From positions 1-23,796 of the IMG/VR virus record IMGVR_UViG_3300043313_002960: DNA of 23,796 bases. The stretch is one strand, 5' to 3'. Of this stretch, positions 1 through 7,085 are shown one piece after another. The position numbers and the translations under genes are program-made. This DNA is from a virus. Positions within the stretch are counted from its first letter, which is position 1. The number at the start of each line of letters is the position of its first letter. The notes under the pieces were generated by a model, which saw nothing but the letters and a program-made list of their open reading frames with translations, was not told where the DNA came from and ran no database searches.

Positions 1-1
1 C

Positions 2-502
2 GACGCCTTCCTCTCGGGCTCGCGCCTGCTCGGCACCGCCGAGAACTCCGGCACATTCGCGCGCCGAGCCAAGCGGCTGCTCAGCAAGAACATGGCTCGG
101 CTCGGCGCCGACAAGGCGCAGATCGGCAAGAGCCAGACGCTCATGATTCACCCCGAGGACTGGGACACGTTCGAAGACCAGCAGTCTTCGCGCGTGGGTC
201 GCGACGTCGAAAAAGTCGCGGTCGACGGCTACGAGGCCATCCAAGTGCGCACGGCTCAGGGCATTCTGAATGTCATCGCCGAGCCGACCATGACCAAGGG
301 CATCGCGCGGCTCTGCAGCTTCAAGATGTGCCGCATCGCCGGGCCCACGGGTAAGCTCATCAATCTCTTCACCTACGGCATGGGCAACGGCATGCTGCGG
401 GCGAAGGAGGGCAGCAACGACGCCGAGCTCCGGCCGTATTTCATCGGCGCCCACGGCGTCGGCAATCCGTGCGCTCACGGCATCTTCACCTTGACGGGCT
501 GA
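2..502 (+). CDS. Major capsid protein, C-terminal part (5' end outside window)
   Basis: The reading frame is open from the left edge, so this is the last 166 codons of a longer gene; the internal ATG at 92 is not the true start. The visible part has features typical of the end of an HK97-fold major capsid protein: a segment like MIHPEDWDTFEDQ (a 'position in the subunit' helix), then a Gly-centred strand pair (VDGYEAIQVRTAQGILNVIA), a 'PTMTKGIARL' loop and a hydrophobic end. It would form the icosahedral shell. The following genes are beta-rich virion proteins, which suits a head/decoration region. The fold assignment rests on pattern, not a search. Another abundant structural protein is the alternative. 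Confidence 0.65.
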   Translation, partial: DAFLSGSRLLGTAENSGTFARRAKRLLSKNMARLGADKAQIGKSQTLMIHPEDWDTFEDQQSSRVGRDVEKVAVDGYEAIQVRTAQGILNVIAEPTMTKGIARLCSFKMCRIAGPTGKLINLFTYGMGNGMLRAKEGSNDAELRPYFIGAHGVGNPCAHGIFTLTG

Positions 503-505
503 GCC

Positions 506-922
506 ATGGCAGTCACCACGGTCCTGAGCGATACGCGGCCCGGCGGGCAACAGCTCGACGTCAAATTCGGCCTGATCCGCAAGATTTACTTTAACGCAGC
601 GATCGGCTCCACCGGTGCCATCACCGTCACCGCTGCCGGCACCAGTGGTGGCATCGCGGCCACGCGCACGAGCGCGGGTTTGTACGCGCTCACCAACCTG
701 CCGACCGGGGGCGCACTGCGCGTGCTGGCGAGCGGAGGGAGCATCATCAACAACGATGGCAGCGCGGACGTGGCCGGCGGCCGCATCGTGACCTGGAGCG
801 ATATCTCGCTCACGCTCGGCACGGCCAACGTGCTCGTGACTGCCGGCGATGACGGCAGCAATGAGGACTCCGCGAGCGGCACCGTGCTGAGCGCGTTCCT
901 CGAACTTTCGTGCGGGAGCTAA
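506..922 (+). CDS. Small beta-rich virion protein, possible head decoration protein
   Basis: This 138-aa protein begins three bases after the capsid gene stop, with no clear Shine-Dalgarno sequence, so it is probably translated by coupling. It is dominated by short beta-strand patterns with many Gly, Ala, Ser and Thr and few charges, and it ends in 'GTVLSAFLELSCGS'. There is no signal peptide or membrane segment. Proteins of this size and composition directly after the capsid gene are often decoration or cement proteins that bind the outside of the shell. That role is inferred from position only. It shares the start MAV-T/Q-T with the next gene, but no further similarity is obvious by eye. 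Confidence 0.5.
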   Translation: MAVTTVLSDTRPGGQQLDVKFGLIRKIYFNAAIGSTGAITVTAAGTSGGIAATRTSAGLYALTNLPTGGALRVLASGGSIINNDGSADVAGGRIVTWSDISLTLGTANVLVTAGDDGSNEDSASGTVLSAFLELSCGS

Positions 923-928
923 GAAACC

Positions 929-1819
929 ATGGCTGTTCAGACCCTTGCAGTTTCCTTTGTCCTACCCGGCGTCACCATCGACATGGATGCCATCGACGGC
1001 GACCCGGCGGTGCGACTGTCGCGCGCGCAGAGCACCCTGGCCAAGCGTGGCCAGTACCTGGACGCCATGTTCGGGCGCCCCACGCTCATCGCCGAGGGCG
1101 TCAACACCAACGACACGACCCCCGCCGCGCTCGAACTGATTGATCTGACCGATCAAGGCGTGACCTTCCCGACCGGGACCTTCCGCCAAATCAAATGGCG
1201 GCACTTTCTGCAGAGCGACAACGACCAGTTCTACGTCGAGTACGAGCGCTGGGTCGCGGGCGCTGCAACGCCGGTGCTGCTCGGCACCCGAAGGGTCATT
1301 CATGCGCACGGCGTCGTTGCGACGGCCAACGTCGCCTATGGCCTCTGCCACGCAGCGGCGAACTACGACTCGAGCGACACGGCCATCACCACCGCCGTCG
1401 GCACGAGCGATGTGGCGACGTCCAGCACCGCTGGCTCGAGCATTGGTAACATCTCTACCAATACCGCCGTGCTCACGCACCCGGTCGCGCGCGATGGCGG
1501 CAAGCGGGTGCTCGGCATCAACGCGAGCTCGGACGTGGCGACGGCGAGCGAGTCGCTCTATGCCACGGTCTTTCCCGGGGCCAGCTCGACGACCATGTCG
1601 ATCTATACCGCCGACACGGCCACGCCCTCTGCGGACGGGTTCGATGACGACGGGCGGCTCGAGGTGAGCTTTTTCATCCTGCCCCCCGGCGACGCGGATC
1701 TCGTGATGAACTCGACGCACGTAGAGCTGCAGGTGACCGGCATTGCGTCGGACGAGACGCGGCACCGGGTCGAGGTCTTCGTAGGCCCCGCCGTGCTGGT
1801 GCCGTTCCAGGGGAGCTGA
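929..1819 (+). CDS. Hypothetical virion protein, beta-rich
   Basis: A 296-aa protein with a plausible ribosome binding site (GGAG about ten bases before ATG). I do not recognise a family. The N-terminal third has alternating strands (TFRQIKWRHFLQSDNDQFYV). The middle, about residues 145-185, is a low-complexity Ser/Thr/Ala/Asp stretch that looks like a flexible loop. The end returns to strands (HVELQVTGIASDETRHRVEV). There is no membrane segment, signal peptide or catalytic motif. Its place between the capsid gene and the adaptor and tail genes suggests a structural protein, perhaps a second decoration protein or a fibre base. A long minus-strand frame over it is a GC shadow. Confidence 0.55.
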   Translation: MAVQTLAVSFVLPGVTIDMDAIDGDPAVRLSRAQSTLAKRGQYLDAMFGRPTLIAEGVNTNDTTPAALELIDLTDQGVTFPTGTFRQIKWRHFLQSDNDQFYVEYERWVAGAATPVLLGTRRVIHAHGVVATANVAYGLCHAAANYDSSDTAITTAVGTSDVATSSTAGSSIGNISTNTAVLTHPVARDGGKRVLGINASSDVATASESLYATVFPGASSTTMSIYTADTATPSADGFDDDGRLEVSFFILPPGDADLVMNSTHVELQVTGIASDETRHRVEVFVGPAVLVPFQGS

Positions 1820-1828
1820 GCAGCCGTC

Positions 1829-2431
1829 ATGAGCACGGCTGAAAACCTGCTCATTGCCCCGAGCAACCTCGTCCAAGGGACGGGCTACCTGCTCGGCGCG
1901 GTCTCGGGCGCGGCCACCGTCATCGCCGCGGCAGGAGATGTGTTTGCGCTCCGCAATGTCTCCTCGCGTGCGATTGCCGTGAGCGGGATCCGGATCCGTT
2001 GGGTCACCAGTACGGCCTTTGGTGCGGCCCAATCGATGGCCTTCCGCGTCAACAAGGTCTATGGCTTCACGGTCCTGCACACGACGGGCGGCACGGCCGT
2101 GCAAGCGCACTACAAGCGCCAAGCCAACATCCGCGGCAGTGCCGTGGGCGATCGGGTGCCGACGACCGATCTCGCCGCGTACATCGCGGGCACTGCGGCC
2201 ATCACCGGCGCCACCTACACGGCCGAGGACACCGACGAGCCGGAGGTGTTTGCCGTGGGCGCGGGCTCGGTCCTGCCGGGCGTGTACGAGGACTGGTACC
2301 CTGCCGATGGGCTACCTCTGGTGCTCGAGCAGAACCAGGGGATCGTCGTGAACAATCACATCACGATGGGCGCCACGGGCGTCGGTAACCTCTTTGTGGG
2401 CGTCGAGCTCTTCCGCGAATACGCGCAGTAG
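1829..2431 (+). CDS. Hypothetical virion protein, beta-rich
   Basis: A 200-aa protein starting nine bases after the preceding gene; a purine-rich GGGGAG lies at the end of that gene. The final third (PLVLEQNQGIVVNNHITMGA, then GVGNLFVGVELFREYAQ) shows the 'l.l..nqGivi.n...' followed by 'v.velfrEya' pattern that recurs at the end of many phage head and tail surface proteins with jelly-roll-like folds. I know this as a recurrent pattern, not as a named family. No transmembrane segment or catalytic residue is seen. It is probably a virion component acting with its neighbours; its exact role is unknown. Confidence 0.5.
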   Translation: MSTAENLLIAPSNLVQGTGYLLGAVSGAATVIAAAGDVFALRNVSSRAIAVSGIRIRWVTSTAFGAAQSMAFRVNKVYGFTVLHTTGGTAVQAHYKRQANIRGSAVGDRVPTTDLAAYIAGTAAITGATYTAEDTDEPEVFAVGAGSVLPGVYEDWYPADGLPLVLEQNQGIVVNNHITMGATGVGNLFVGVELFREYAQ

Positions 2432-2437
2432 GTCCTC

Positions 2438-3271
2438 ATGCGGCGCCGAAGTAGCCCCGCCAACCGAGCGAGATGGGAGCTCTCCGCGGGGCCCGGGTTC
2501 GATCCGCGCGATGTGCCGGAAGTTGCCGCGGGGTATTTCTGGGAGGCCAGCAACACCACGGGATTCGGCACGGCCGCTTTCCGGGTGCTCGAGGGCAATG
2601 GGCATTCGACGTTTGACCTGGTGCAGGCCACGGTCGCGAACCAGCCGACGGTGCTCACGGAGAACGGTGGGCAGCAGTTCCGTATGCGGGCCACGACCGA
2701 TCCAAATCCGGCTTCTATGCGCACCGTTGGGTCTGTCACCGCGGGGTGGACTGGGCCGACGTACGTCGCTGGGTGGTTTCGCCTACCGGACAACGGCGGG
2801 CTAACCACGTCATTCGGTGAAGTGTTCCTGCAGCACAGCGGAGCGAGCGGATTCCGCAGAATTCAGTTGCCCTGCGGCATCTCTTCAGCGGTGCAGTGCC
2901 TCACTTGCTCGATATCTGGCGATGGTGCAGGAGCCTCGTCCGCGAAAGCGGCCTCTCCGATGGTAGGAGCTAACTGGCGTTGGCTCGAGTGGGCTTTCGA
3001 CCCACTGTTTGTACTGGGCGGTTCGCTTCCCGCCGACCGGGTCAAGCTGTTCTCTAACTTTTCCCTGCTCACAATTATCCAGACTGCGGGGACTCTCCCC
3101 GCGTCGTTATTCGACGCTTCTACCCCACTAGCCGTCGGCTGCTACACATCACAAGCGCCACCTGACACCACCGATTGGGCCGCCTGCTACTACCCCAACG
3201 GCATCCCGAGCCTTGCCAACCGCGTGAGGCTCGCCAATCGCGCCAACCCGACGGGCATCCTGCTCAGCTGA
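2438..3271 (+). CDS. Lectin-like (concanavalin/LamG-type) virion protein
   Basis: A 277-aa protein. The N-terminal half has the layout common to phage jelly-roll lectin-like proteins: an early aromatic strand with FDPRDV and YFW, then 'DLVQATVANQPTVLTENGG' at about 59-77, which resembles the usual '..QatvanrPt...ngG..v.f' lead into a concanavalin-like sandwich. Later strands with W, F and G follow (VAGWFRLPDNGG, WRWLEWAFD). Such domains typically bind sugars on the cell surface. Bases about 2690-3200 look clearly less GC-rich than the neighbours, with many codons ending in A or T, which is compatible with recent exchange of a host-recognition domain. The family call is tentative. Confidence 0.45.
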   Translation: MRRRSSPANRARWELSAGPGFDPRDVPEVAAGYFWEASNTTGFGTAAFRVLEGNGHSTFDLVQATVANQPTVLTENGGQQFRMRATTDPNPASMRTVGSVTAGWTGPTYVAGWFRLPDNGGLTTSFGEVFLQHSGASGFRRIQLPCGISSAVQCLTCSISGDGAGASSAKAASPMVGANWRWLEWAFDPLFVLGGSLPADRVKLFSNFSLLTIIQTAGTLPASLFDASTPLAVGCYTSQAPPDTTDWAACYYPNGIPSLANRVRLANRANPTGILLS

Positions 3272-3277
3272 GGCCCC

Positions 3278-4021
3278 ATGTTCACCCGCACGTTACTGCA
3301 GTGGAAGACCCGCGTGAGCCGCCTTGCGGACATCGTGGGGCAAATCGGATCGGGCTCGGCCTTTCGCTTTGACACGGCGATCGTGGACGAGTTCGCGGAT
3401 GAAACCTACCGGCGTCTTCGGGGCCTGGCCACCCGCAAGGGCTTTCGCGAGTTCCGCGTGGCTCAGGCCAAGGCCTCGCTTCCGACCACGGCCGTCAGCA
3501 CCGACGAGCAGTACGCGACGATCGCTTACCCGACGGGAGCCATTGCGGTGGTCGGTATCGATGTGTTGCAGAGCGGGCGCTGGCGCAGACTCAAGCATCT
3601 CGACGGCTGGGGAGAGCGCCGCGATCACCAGGACAACCACCCCGCCGAGTGCGAGCGCCCCTACGCCTGGGACGTCATCAGCCACGGCAGCGTCGCCACC
3701 ACCGTGCTCACCGCCGGCACCATCGGCATCTTTCCCGTGCCGACCTCGGGCGAGTACATGCTCTGGTCACTGCCTGATTGGGCGGACATCGCGGGGCACG
3801 ATACCTACCTGTTCTTGTACCGGGAGCAGTGCTGGTACGACTACCACGTCGCCCAAGGGGTCCTCGAGTGCTGCATTCGCGACAACGATGCCCAGCGCCG
3901 GCAAGCCCTGGCCGAGAAGATGAGCGACGACGCCGTGGCGGCCATCGGGGAATTTACCGGCATCGAGACGGAAGACGGCGTCGGCAGCTGGACGCGCGAC
4001 GCTGCGAACTACCACGGATAA
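3278..4021 (+). CDS. Head-tail adaptor-like protein
   Basis: A 247-aa protein with GAGG a few bases before ATG. It opens with a helical segment (LLQWKTRVSRLADIVGQIG), then 'DTAIVDEFADETYRRLRGLA', which resembles the start of phage adaptor/connector proteins, where a helix pair sets residues for binding the portal. A beta-rich middle (YATIAYPTGAIAVVGIDVL, then GTIGIFPVPTSGEYMLWSLP) and a C-terminal helical tail (CWYDYHVAQGVLECCIRDND) follow. This helix-strand-helix order and the size match adaptors that sit under the portal of short-tailed phages. The portal gene itself is far downstream. It could also be another small tail protein. Confidence 0.45.
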   Translation: MFTRTLLQWKTRVSRLADIVGQIGSGSAFRFDTAIVDEFADETYRRLRGLATRKGFREFRVAQAKASLPTTAVSTDEQYATIAYPTGAIAVVGIDVLQSGRWRRLKHLDGWGERRDHQDNHPAECERPYAWDVISHGSVATTVLTAGTIGIFPVPTSGEYMLWSLPDWADIAGHDTYLFLYREQCWYDYHVAQGVLECCIRDNDAQRRQALAEKMSDDAVAAIGEFTGIETEDGVGSWTRDAANYHG

Positions 4022-4024
4022 GCC

Positions 4025-5626
4025 GTGACGCTGTTTCGCCCACCGAGCAAGCTGCCGCCCGACACGCCTTCGGGCCTCGGCGCCGTGCTCGGCAAGGCGC
4101 TCACTGAAATCTACGGGGATCTCAAGGCGCTCACCCAGAGCGCGGGGGATGTGAGCGTCGCCACGAGTTCCTACCGCGCGAGCGCGGGCGAGACCAAGCG
4201 CGTCTCTCCTCCGGTCGCGGGCATGGGCTTCATCTTGCCTGCGCCGTCGCCCGAGAATCGCGGCAGCACCATCAGTGTTTTCCTCGAGCAGCCCGAGGGC
4301 GCGCTGCGCGTATTTGTGGCGCCCAATGCCACCAATGACGCGACCGTCAACGGCACGGAGATGGTCAGCTTCACCACCGAGGGCCTGGTTGTTTTCGAGA
4401 GCAACGGCGTCAACCGCTGGAGCGCGATGACGGGCGTGGTCGGCGCGACGGGTGCCACCGGACCGACGGGGCCCACGGGGGCTACTGGAGCTACGGGCGC
4501 GGCATCGGCTGCAAAGCGCATCCGGACCGAGATCTATCGCGCGGACGGTTCGCTCGAGACCCTCGACGAAAACGGCGCCTCGGTCACTACCACCTCGAGC
4601 ACATGGTCTCTGCAGAGCGACGGCTACCGCTATCGCGTTTGGCTGGTCCCGGGCGGCACGGGCGGCGCGCGCGCCCCGCGCACCAATACCACGGGCGCCG
4701 ATTTCACCGGGCCCTCCGGGTCGGGCGGCGGCGCAGTGGGGGATCTTTGGTTCGGCCGCGATGAGCTAGCGGCTTACATTGCAGCCATCGGCACGCCGAT
4801 CCCTGTCACGGTGGGGTTGGCCGGAGCGGGAGCTTCAGCCGGCTCTGCTGGCTCCGGCAATGCCAACGGCGCCCAAGGCACGCTGGGCGGCGTCTCGGCG
4901 TTCGGCGCACTGCTCGCCGCCTATCCGGGCGGGCGCGGCGGCACCAATACCAACAACGGTTCCTCCGCGGCTTCCGGCGCGGGCGGTGGCGGCTGGATGA
5001 GCGCCGGGGCAGACGGCACCGTTGCCAATCAGCCCGGCGGATCTCCGAATGACGTCGATTCGGCCAACACGAAGGACAGTGACTTCGGCGGCGGGCGCGG
5101 TGACACGGGCGCGGCCTCGACGGGCGCGTCGGTCTACGGTGGCGGTGGCGGTGGCGGCAACGCAGCCGGATCCGGCACGAACGGACGCCCCGCGGGGCGC
5201 TCGCTGCAAGGGGTTCCCGGCGCTGGTCCCGGCGGCAGCCTCGACACCACAGGGCCCACGGCGCGCAACGGCGGTGACGCGGGCAAACGGGGCTTCGACA
5301 CGACGGGCGGCACGGCTCCGGCGCTCATCACCGGCGGTGGCCCAACGGGTGGCGCCGGTGTTTCGGGGGCGGGCAACGGCGGCAACGGCGGCGACGGAGC
5401 GGACGGCATCCTCGGCCTGTACCCGGGCCAGAGCGGCGCCGGCGGAGGCGCCTTGATAGCCACCAGTGGCTCGACCTCGAGCACGGGGCGGGGCGGGGAC
5501 GGCGGCTTTCCAGGCGGCAGTGGTGGCTCGTCGGGGGTGGGCGTCGTCAGTGGCGCCACAGCCGTCACGATCGCCCGAGGTGGCGATGGGAAAAACGGCG
5601 TCGTAGTGGTGTTCACCTACGGCTGA
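4025..5626 (+). CDS. Tail fibre/adhesin with collagen-like and glycine-rich domains
   Basis: A 533-aa protein starting at GTG three bases after the preceding stop. Residues 1-135 form a mixed helical/strand head likely to attach to the virion. Residues about 140-160 are seven collagen-like G-A/P-T triplets (GATGATGPTGPTGATGATG), which in phage fibres form a trimeric stalk. A short strand region follows, and from about residue 210 to the end the protein is extremely Gly-rich (runs such as GGGGGGG and GGNGGNGGDGADG). Such domains resemble the polyglycine sandwich adhesins of some phage tail tips (for example the gp38-type adhesin), which bind host receptors. No chaperone gene is obvious nearby. 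Confidence 0.65.
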   Translation: MTLFRPPSKLPPDTPSGLGAVLGKALTEIYGDLKALTQSAGDVSVATSSYRASAGETKRVSPPVAGMGFILPAPSPENRGSTISVFLEQPEGALRVFVAPNATNDATVNGTEMVSFTTEGLVVFESNGVNRWSAMTGVVGATGATGPTGPTGATGATGAASAAKRIRTEIYRADGSLETLDENGASVTTTSSTWSLQSDGYRYRVWLVPGGTGGARAPRTNTTGADFTGPSGSGGGAVGDLWFGRDELAAYIAAIGTPIPVTVGLAGAGASAGSAGSGNANGAQGTLGGVSAFGALLAAYPGGRGGTNTNNGSSAASGAGGGGWMSAGADGTVANQPGGSPNDVDSANTKDSDFGGGRGDTGAASTGASVYGGGGGGGNAAGSGTNGRPAGRSLQGVPGAGPGGSLDTTGPTARNGGDAGKRGFDTTGGTAPALITGGGPTGGAGVSGAGNGGNGGDGADGILGLYPGQSGAGGGALIATSGSTSSTGRGGDGGFPGGSGGSSGVGVVSGATAVTIARGGDGKNGVVVVFTYG

Positions 5627-5666
5627 GAATCAACCAACGGTAGCGGGAGAGAAGAGACCATGAACC

Positions 5667-5933
5667 ATGACCCCGGAATCGAACTTGCTCAATTACGCCC
5701 TCCGAATGCTCTACGAAAGGCACTGGGGTGGTTTCTGTGCACTGATCGCTATCTGGCTGCTCTACCGACAGAGACGCTACTCAAGAGAGCTTGCGGCGCG
5801 GCAGCAGCAGCGCGAATTGCGCTTAGTCAACGAGACGTGGAGGACAGCCTTCGAGACTGTGCTGCGCGAGCAACCGCGGAGGCTCAGAGACTTGGTCGAC
5901 GATACCGAGAGCGAGTCGTCGCACACGCCGTGA
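5667..5933 (+). CDS. Small single-pass membrane protein, possible lysis-related
   Basis: An 88-aa protein with one hydrophobic segment (about residues 19-34, GGFCALIAIWLLYR), then an Arg/Glu/Gln-rich helix (about 35-78). That order, an N-terminal membrane anchor followed by a charged helix, is like an inner-membrane spanin or a small holin partner, but I recognise no family. A purine-rich stretch (GGGAGAGAAGAG at 5645-5656) precedes it. An alternative start at 5660 in another frame would give a 125-aa Arg/Ala-rich protein ending at 6037 with no membrane segment. I prefer 5667 because its protein looks ordinary. Confidence 0.45.
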   Translation: MTPESNLLNYALRMLYERHWGGFCALIAIWLLYRQRRYSRELAARQQQRELRLVNETWRTAFETVLREQPRRLRDLVDDTESESSHTP

Positions 5934-6030
5934 GCGATACCGTGAGATTGACGCAGCTCGATCGGGACCAGGAGCACCGCGAGCTCCTGCATCCGCTGCG
6001 CAAGACCGGGCGCTTTCACCTGCCCATTCC

Positions 6031-6064
6031 AGGCTAGGCCGAGGCGCTCACACAAGGCTAGGCC
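6031..6064. repeat. Ten-base direct repeat AGGCTAGGCC
   Basis: AGGCTAGGCC occurs at 6031-6040 and again at 6055-6064, 24 bases apart start to start. It lies in the convergent intergenic region beside the metalloprotease unit. The repeat is short, so chance is possible. It could be a remnant of insertion or deletion, or a protein-binding repeat. Confidence 0.4.
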
Positions 6065-6130
6065 CCACTCGTCTACCACTGGCCGGGGGGAAACCAGGGG
6101 ACGGGCAGGGCCTATCGCTGGGGACTCTAG

Positions 6131-6153
6131 CACCGGGGCACATTGCGCCGGTG
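6131..6153. terminator. Stem-loop in convergent region, candidate bidirectional terminator
   Basis: CACCGG (6131-6136) pairs with CCGGTG (6148-6153). A single G/G mismatch then gives way to GCA/TGC around a three-base loop, so nine of ten pairs form. It lies between the convergent ends of the small membrane protein gene (plus strand) and the exported protein gene (minus strand), about where a shared terminator would be. There is no poly-U tract on either side, so an operator is the alternative. Confidence 0.35.
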
Positions 6154-6186
6154 TGACAGCTTGGCGCGCTGGGTCACCCCTGGGTG

Positions 6187-6426
6187 TTACTTCGGCACGC
6201 GGCAGTCGAGGCGCTCACCCGTGCGCACGTGGTAGGTTTCGCGCGCCCAACTCCCGAGCGGTTGGTGGATCTTCACCGCACCGAGGCAGGTTTCTTCGCT
6301 CTCGAGGTTGACCAGCCCCCGCACCGCGCCCGTCACCATGTCGACGGCGACGAGCAGGGTGCGGCTCTCCGCGTGCGCGGCCGAGGCCAGCAGCAGTGCG
6401 GCCACTAACGCCCGGGCGCTCATCAT
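6187..6426 (-). CDS. Small exported protein with signal peptide, partner of the metalloprotease
   Basis: A 79-aa protein with a clear signal peptide (MM-SARALVAALLLASAAHA, cleavage expected after residue 19 at A-H-A). The mature part is about 60 residues with two Cys (47 and 75) that could form a disulfide in the periplasm. No family is recognised. Its ATG overlaps the stop of the metalloprotease gene by four bases (ATGA), so the two are translated from one message and probably coupled. It might be an inhibitor, activator or accessory of that protease; this is inferred from linkage only. The pair is on the strand opposite to all flanking phage genes, as expected for an acquired cargo unit. 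Confidence 0.7.
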   Translation of the reverse strand: MMSARALVAALLLASAAHAESRTLLVAVDMVTGAVRGLVNLESEETCLGAVKIHQPLGSWARETYHVRTGERLDCRVPK

Positions 6427-6992
6427 TGTCGCTCCGGGTGAGCGAGATCCTCGTACCGGGCGAGCGCCTCCTGCCGCACGTCATCGCCGTAGCAGACGAC
6501 AGGCAGGGTCGCGGCGCCGTACTCGGACGCGAAGGCGTCGAGCGCCGCCTGGTCCACGCAGGGCGAGTGGCGGGCATCCCTGCCACGGCCTGGGTTCATC
6601 AGCGTCACGCCTGTGCCGTGGGCAAGGCCCAGGGAATGGCCGAGTTCGTGAGCGAGCGTGCTGATTTTCTGGTCGAGGTACATGCTCTCCGAGAGACGAA
6701 TCTCGTGGGCGGGGGTGTCGCAGCAACCGTTGACGGTGCCGACCTCGCCGCACTCCGCGAGCATCCCGGGCAATTCCCGGATGCAGTAGGTCTCCGAACC
6801 GTCGCAGCCCAAGTGTACGTCGGGCGCGTACAGGCCCCCCGTGGCGCGCTCCCACATCACGATCGCGGAGAGGGATAGATCGCTGATGGTCGGGTCGAGG
6901 CCGAGCGTCGGGTGTAGGCGCGGGTCTTCCGCGGGAGCAGTCCCGGAGCAACCGAGAGCGAGCAGTAAGCCAACCAGCAACGCGCGCGTCAT
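6423..6992 (-). CDS. Secreted lipoprotein zinc metalloprotease (matrixin-like, HExxHxxGxxH)
   Basis: A 189-aa protein. The start is a signal sequence ending in LALGC, which satisfies the general lipoprotein pattern with Cys15 as the lipid-bearing residue and Ser at +2, so export to the envelope of a Gram-negative cell is likely. Residues 115-125 read HELGHSLGLAH, the zinc-binding HExxHxxGxxH of metzincins, with Glu116 as catalytic base, followed at 131-134 by LMNP, a plausible Met-turn. Many Cys (63, 70, 81, 90, 91, 145, 167) suggest disulfides. It is at the small end for a metzincin catalytic domain and has no obvious propeptide. It is the first gene of a two-gene minus-strand unit. The substrate is unknown. 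A role in envelope modification, superinfection exclusion or host fitness is inference. Confidence 0.8.
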   Translation of the reverse strand: MTRALLVGLLLALGCSGTAPAEDPRLHPTLGLDPTISDLSLSAIVMWERATGGLYAPDVHLGCDGSETYCIRELPGMLAECGEVGTVNGCCDTPAHEIRLSESMYLDQKISTLAHELGHSLGLAHGTGVTLMNPGRGRDARHSPCVDQAALDAFASEYGAATLPVVCYGDDVRQEALARYEDLAHPERQ

Positions 6993-7037
6993 GACCCTCT
7001 GAACGGCGCCACCCGCGGCAGCTGAAGCCCATCTGGA

Positions 7038-7059
7038 GGTGGGTCATATTTGACCCACC
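7038..7059. promoter_or_regulatory. Perfect 9-bp inverted repeat between divergent genes, candidate operator
   Basis: GGTGGGTCA (7038-7046) and TGACCCACC (7051-7059) form a perfect inverted repeat around TATT. It sits in the only divergent intergenic gap of the window, 46 bases from the metalloprotease start and 27 bases from the ATG of the small lipoprotein-like gene. A two-fold symmetric site at a divergent promoter is what a dimeric regulator binds. As RNA it could also form a hairpin, but there is no T-run. Confidence 0.5.
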
Positions 7060-7078
7060 CGTCGAATCGGTTCAGTAT
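7050..7078 (+). promoter_or_regulatory. Weak sigma70-like promoter toward the lysis cassette
   Basis: TTGACC (7050-7055) is one base from the -35 consensus. After 17 bases comes CAGTAT (7073-7078), a poor -10 with three of six matches. The -35 overlaps the right arm of the inverted repeat, so a bound regulator would block it. Transcription would begin near 7085, next to the ATG at 7086, giving a nearly leaderless message. That would fit the lack of a Shine-Dalgarno sequence there. Confidence 0.25.
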
Positions 7079-7085
7079 CCGGCTC

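Larger units (their letters stand above)
5934..6186 (+). other. Convergent intergenic region, no gene assigned
   Basis: Plus- and minus-strand genes end toward this stretch. It contains an imperfect palindrome (6131-6153), a weaker 7-bp-arm hairpin (CAGGAGC 5969-5975 with GCTCCTG 5983-5989), a 10-bp direct repeat (AGGCTAGGCC at 6031-6040 and 6055-6064), and a short CACCC/GGGTG inverted pair at 6175-6186 just past the minus-strand stop. None is followed by a run of T. Apart from the 3' part of the alternative 5660 frame, I see no coding signal. Confidence 0.5.

Noticed and set aside
962-2122. 386-aa minus-strand frame
   Set aside because: Shadow over two plus-strand virion genes, with Arg/Asp/His-rich content and no pattern.
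5134-5616. Proline-rich minus-strand frame
   Set aside because: Direct complement of the Gly-rich adhesin codons, so the Pro runs are a reading artefact.
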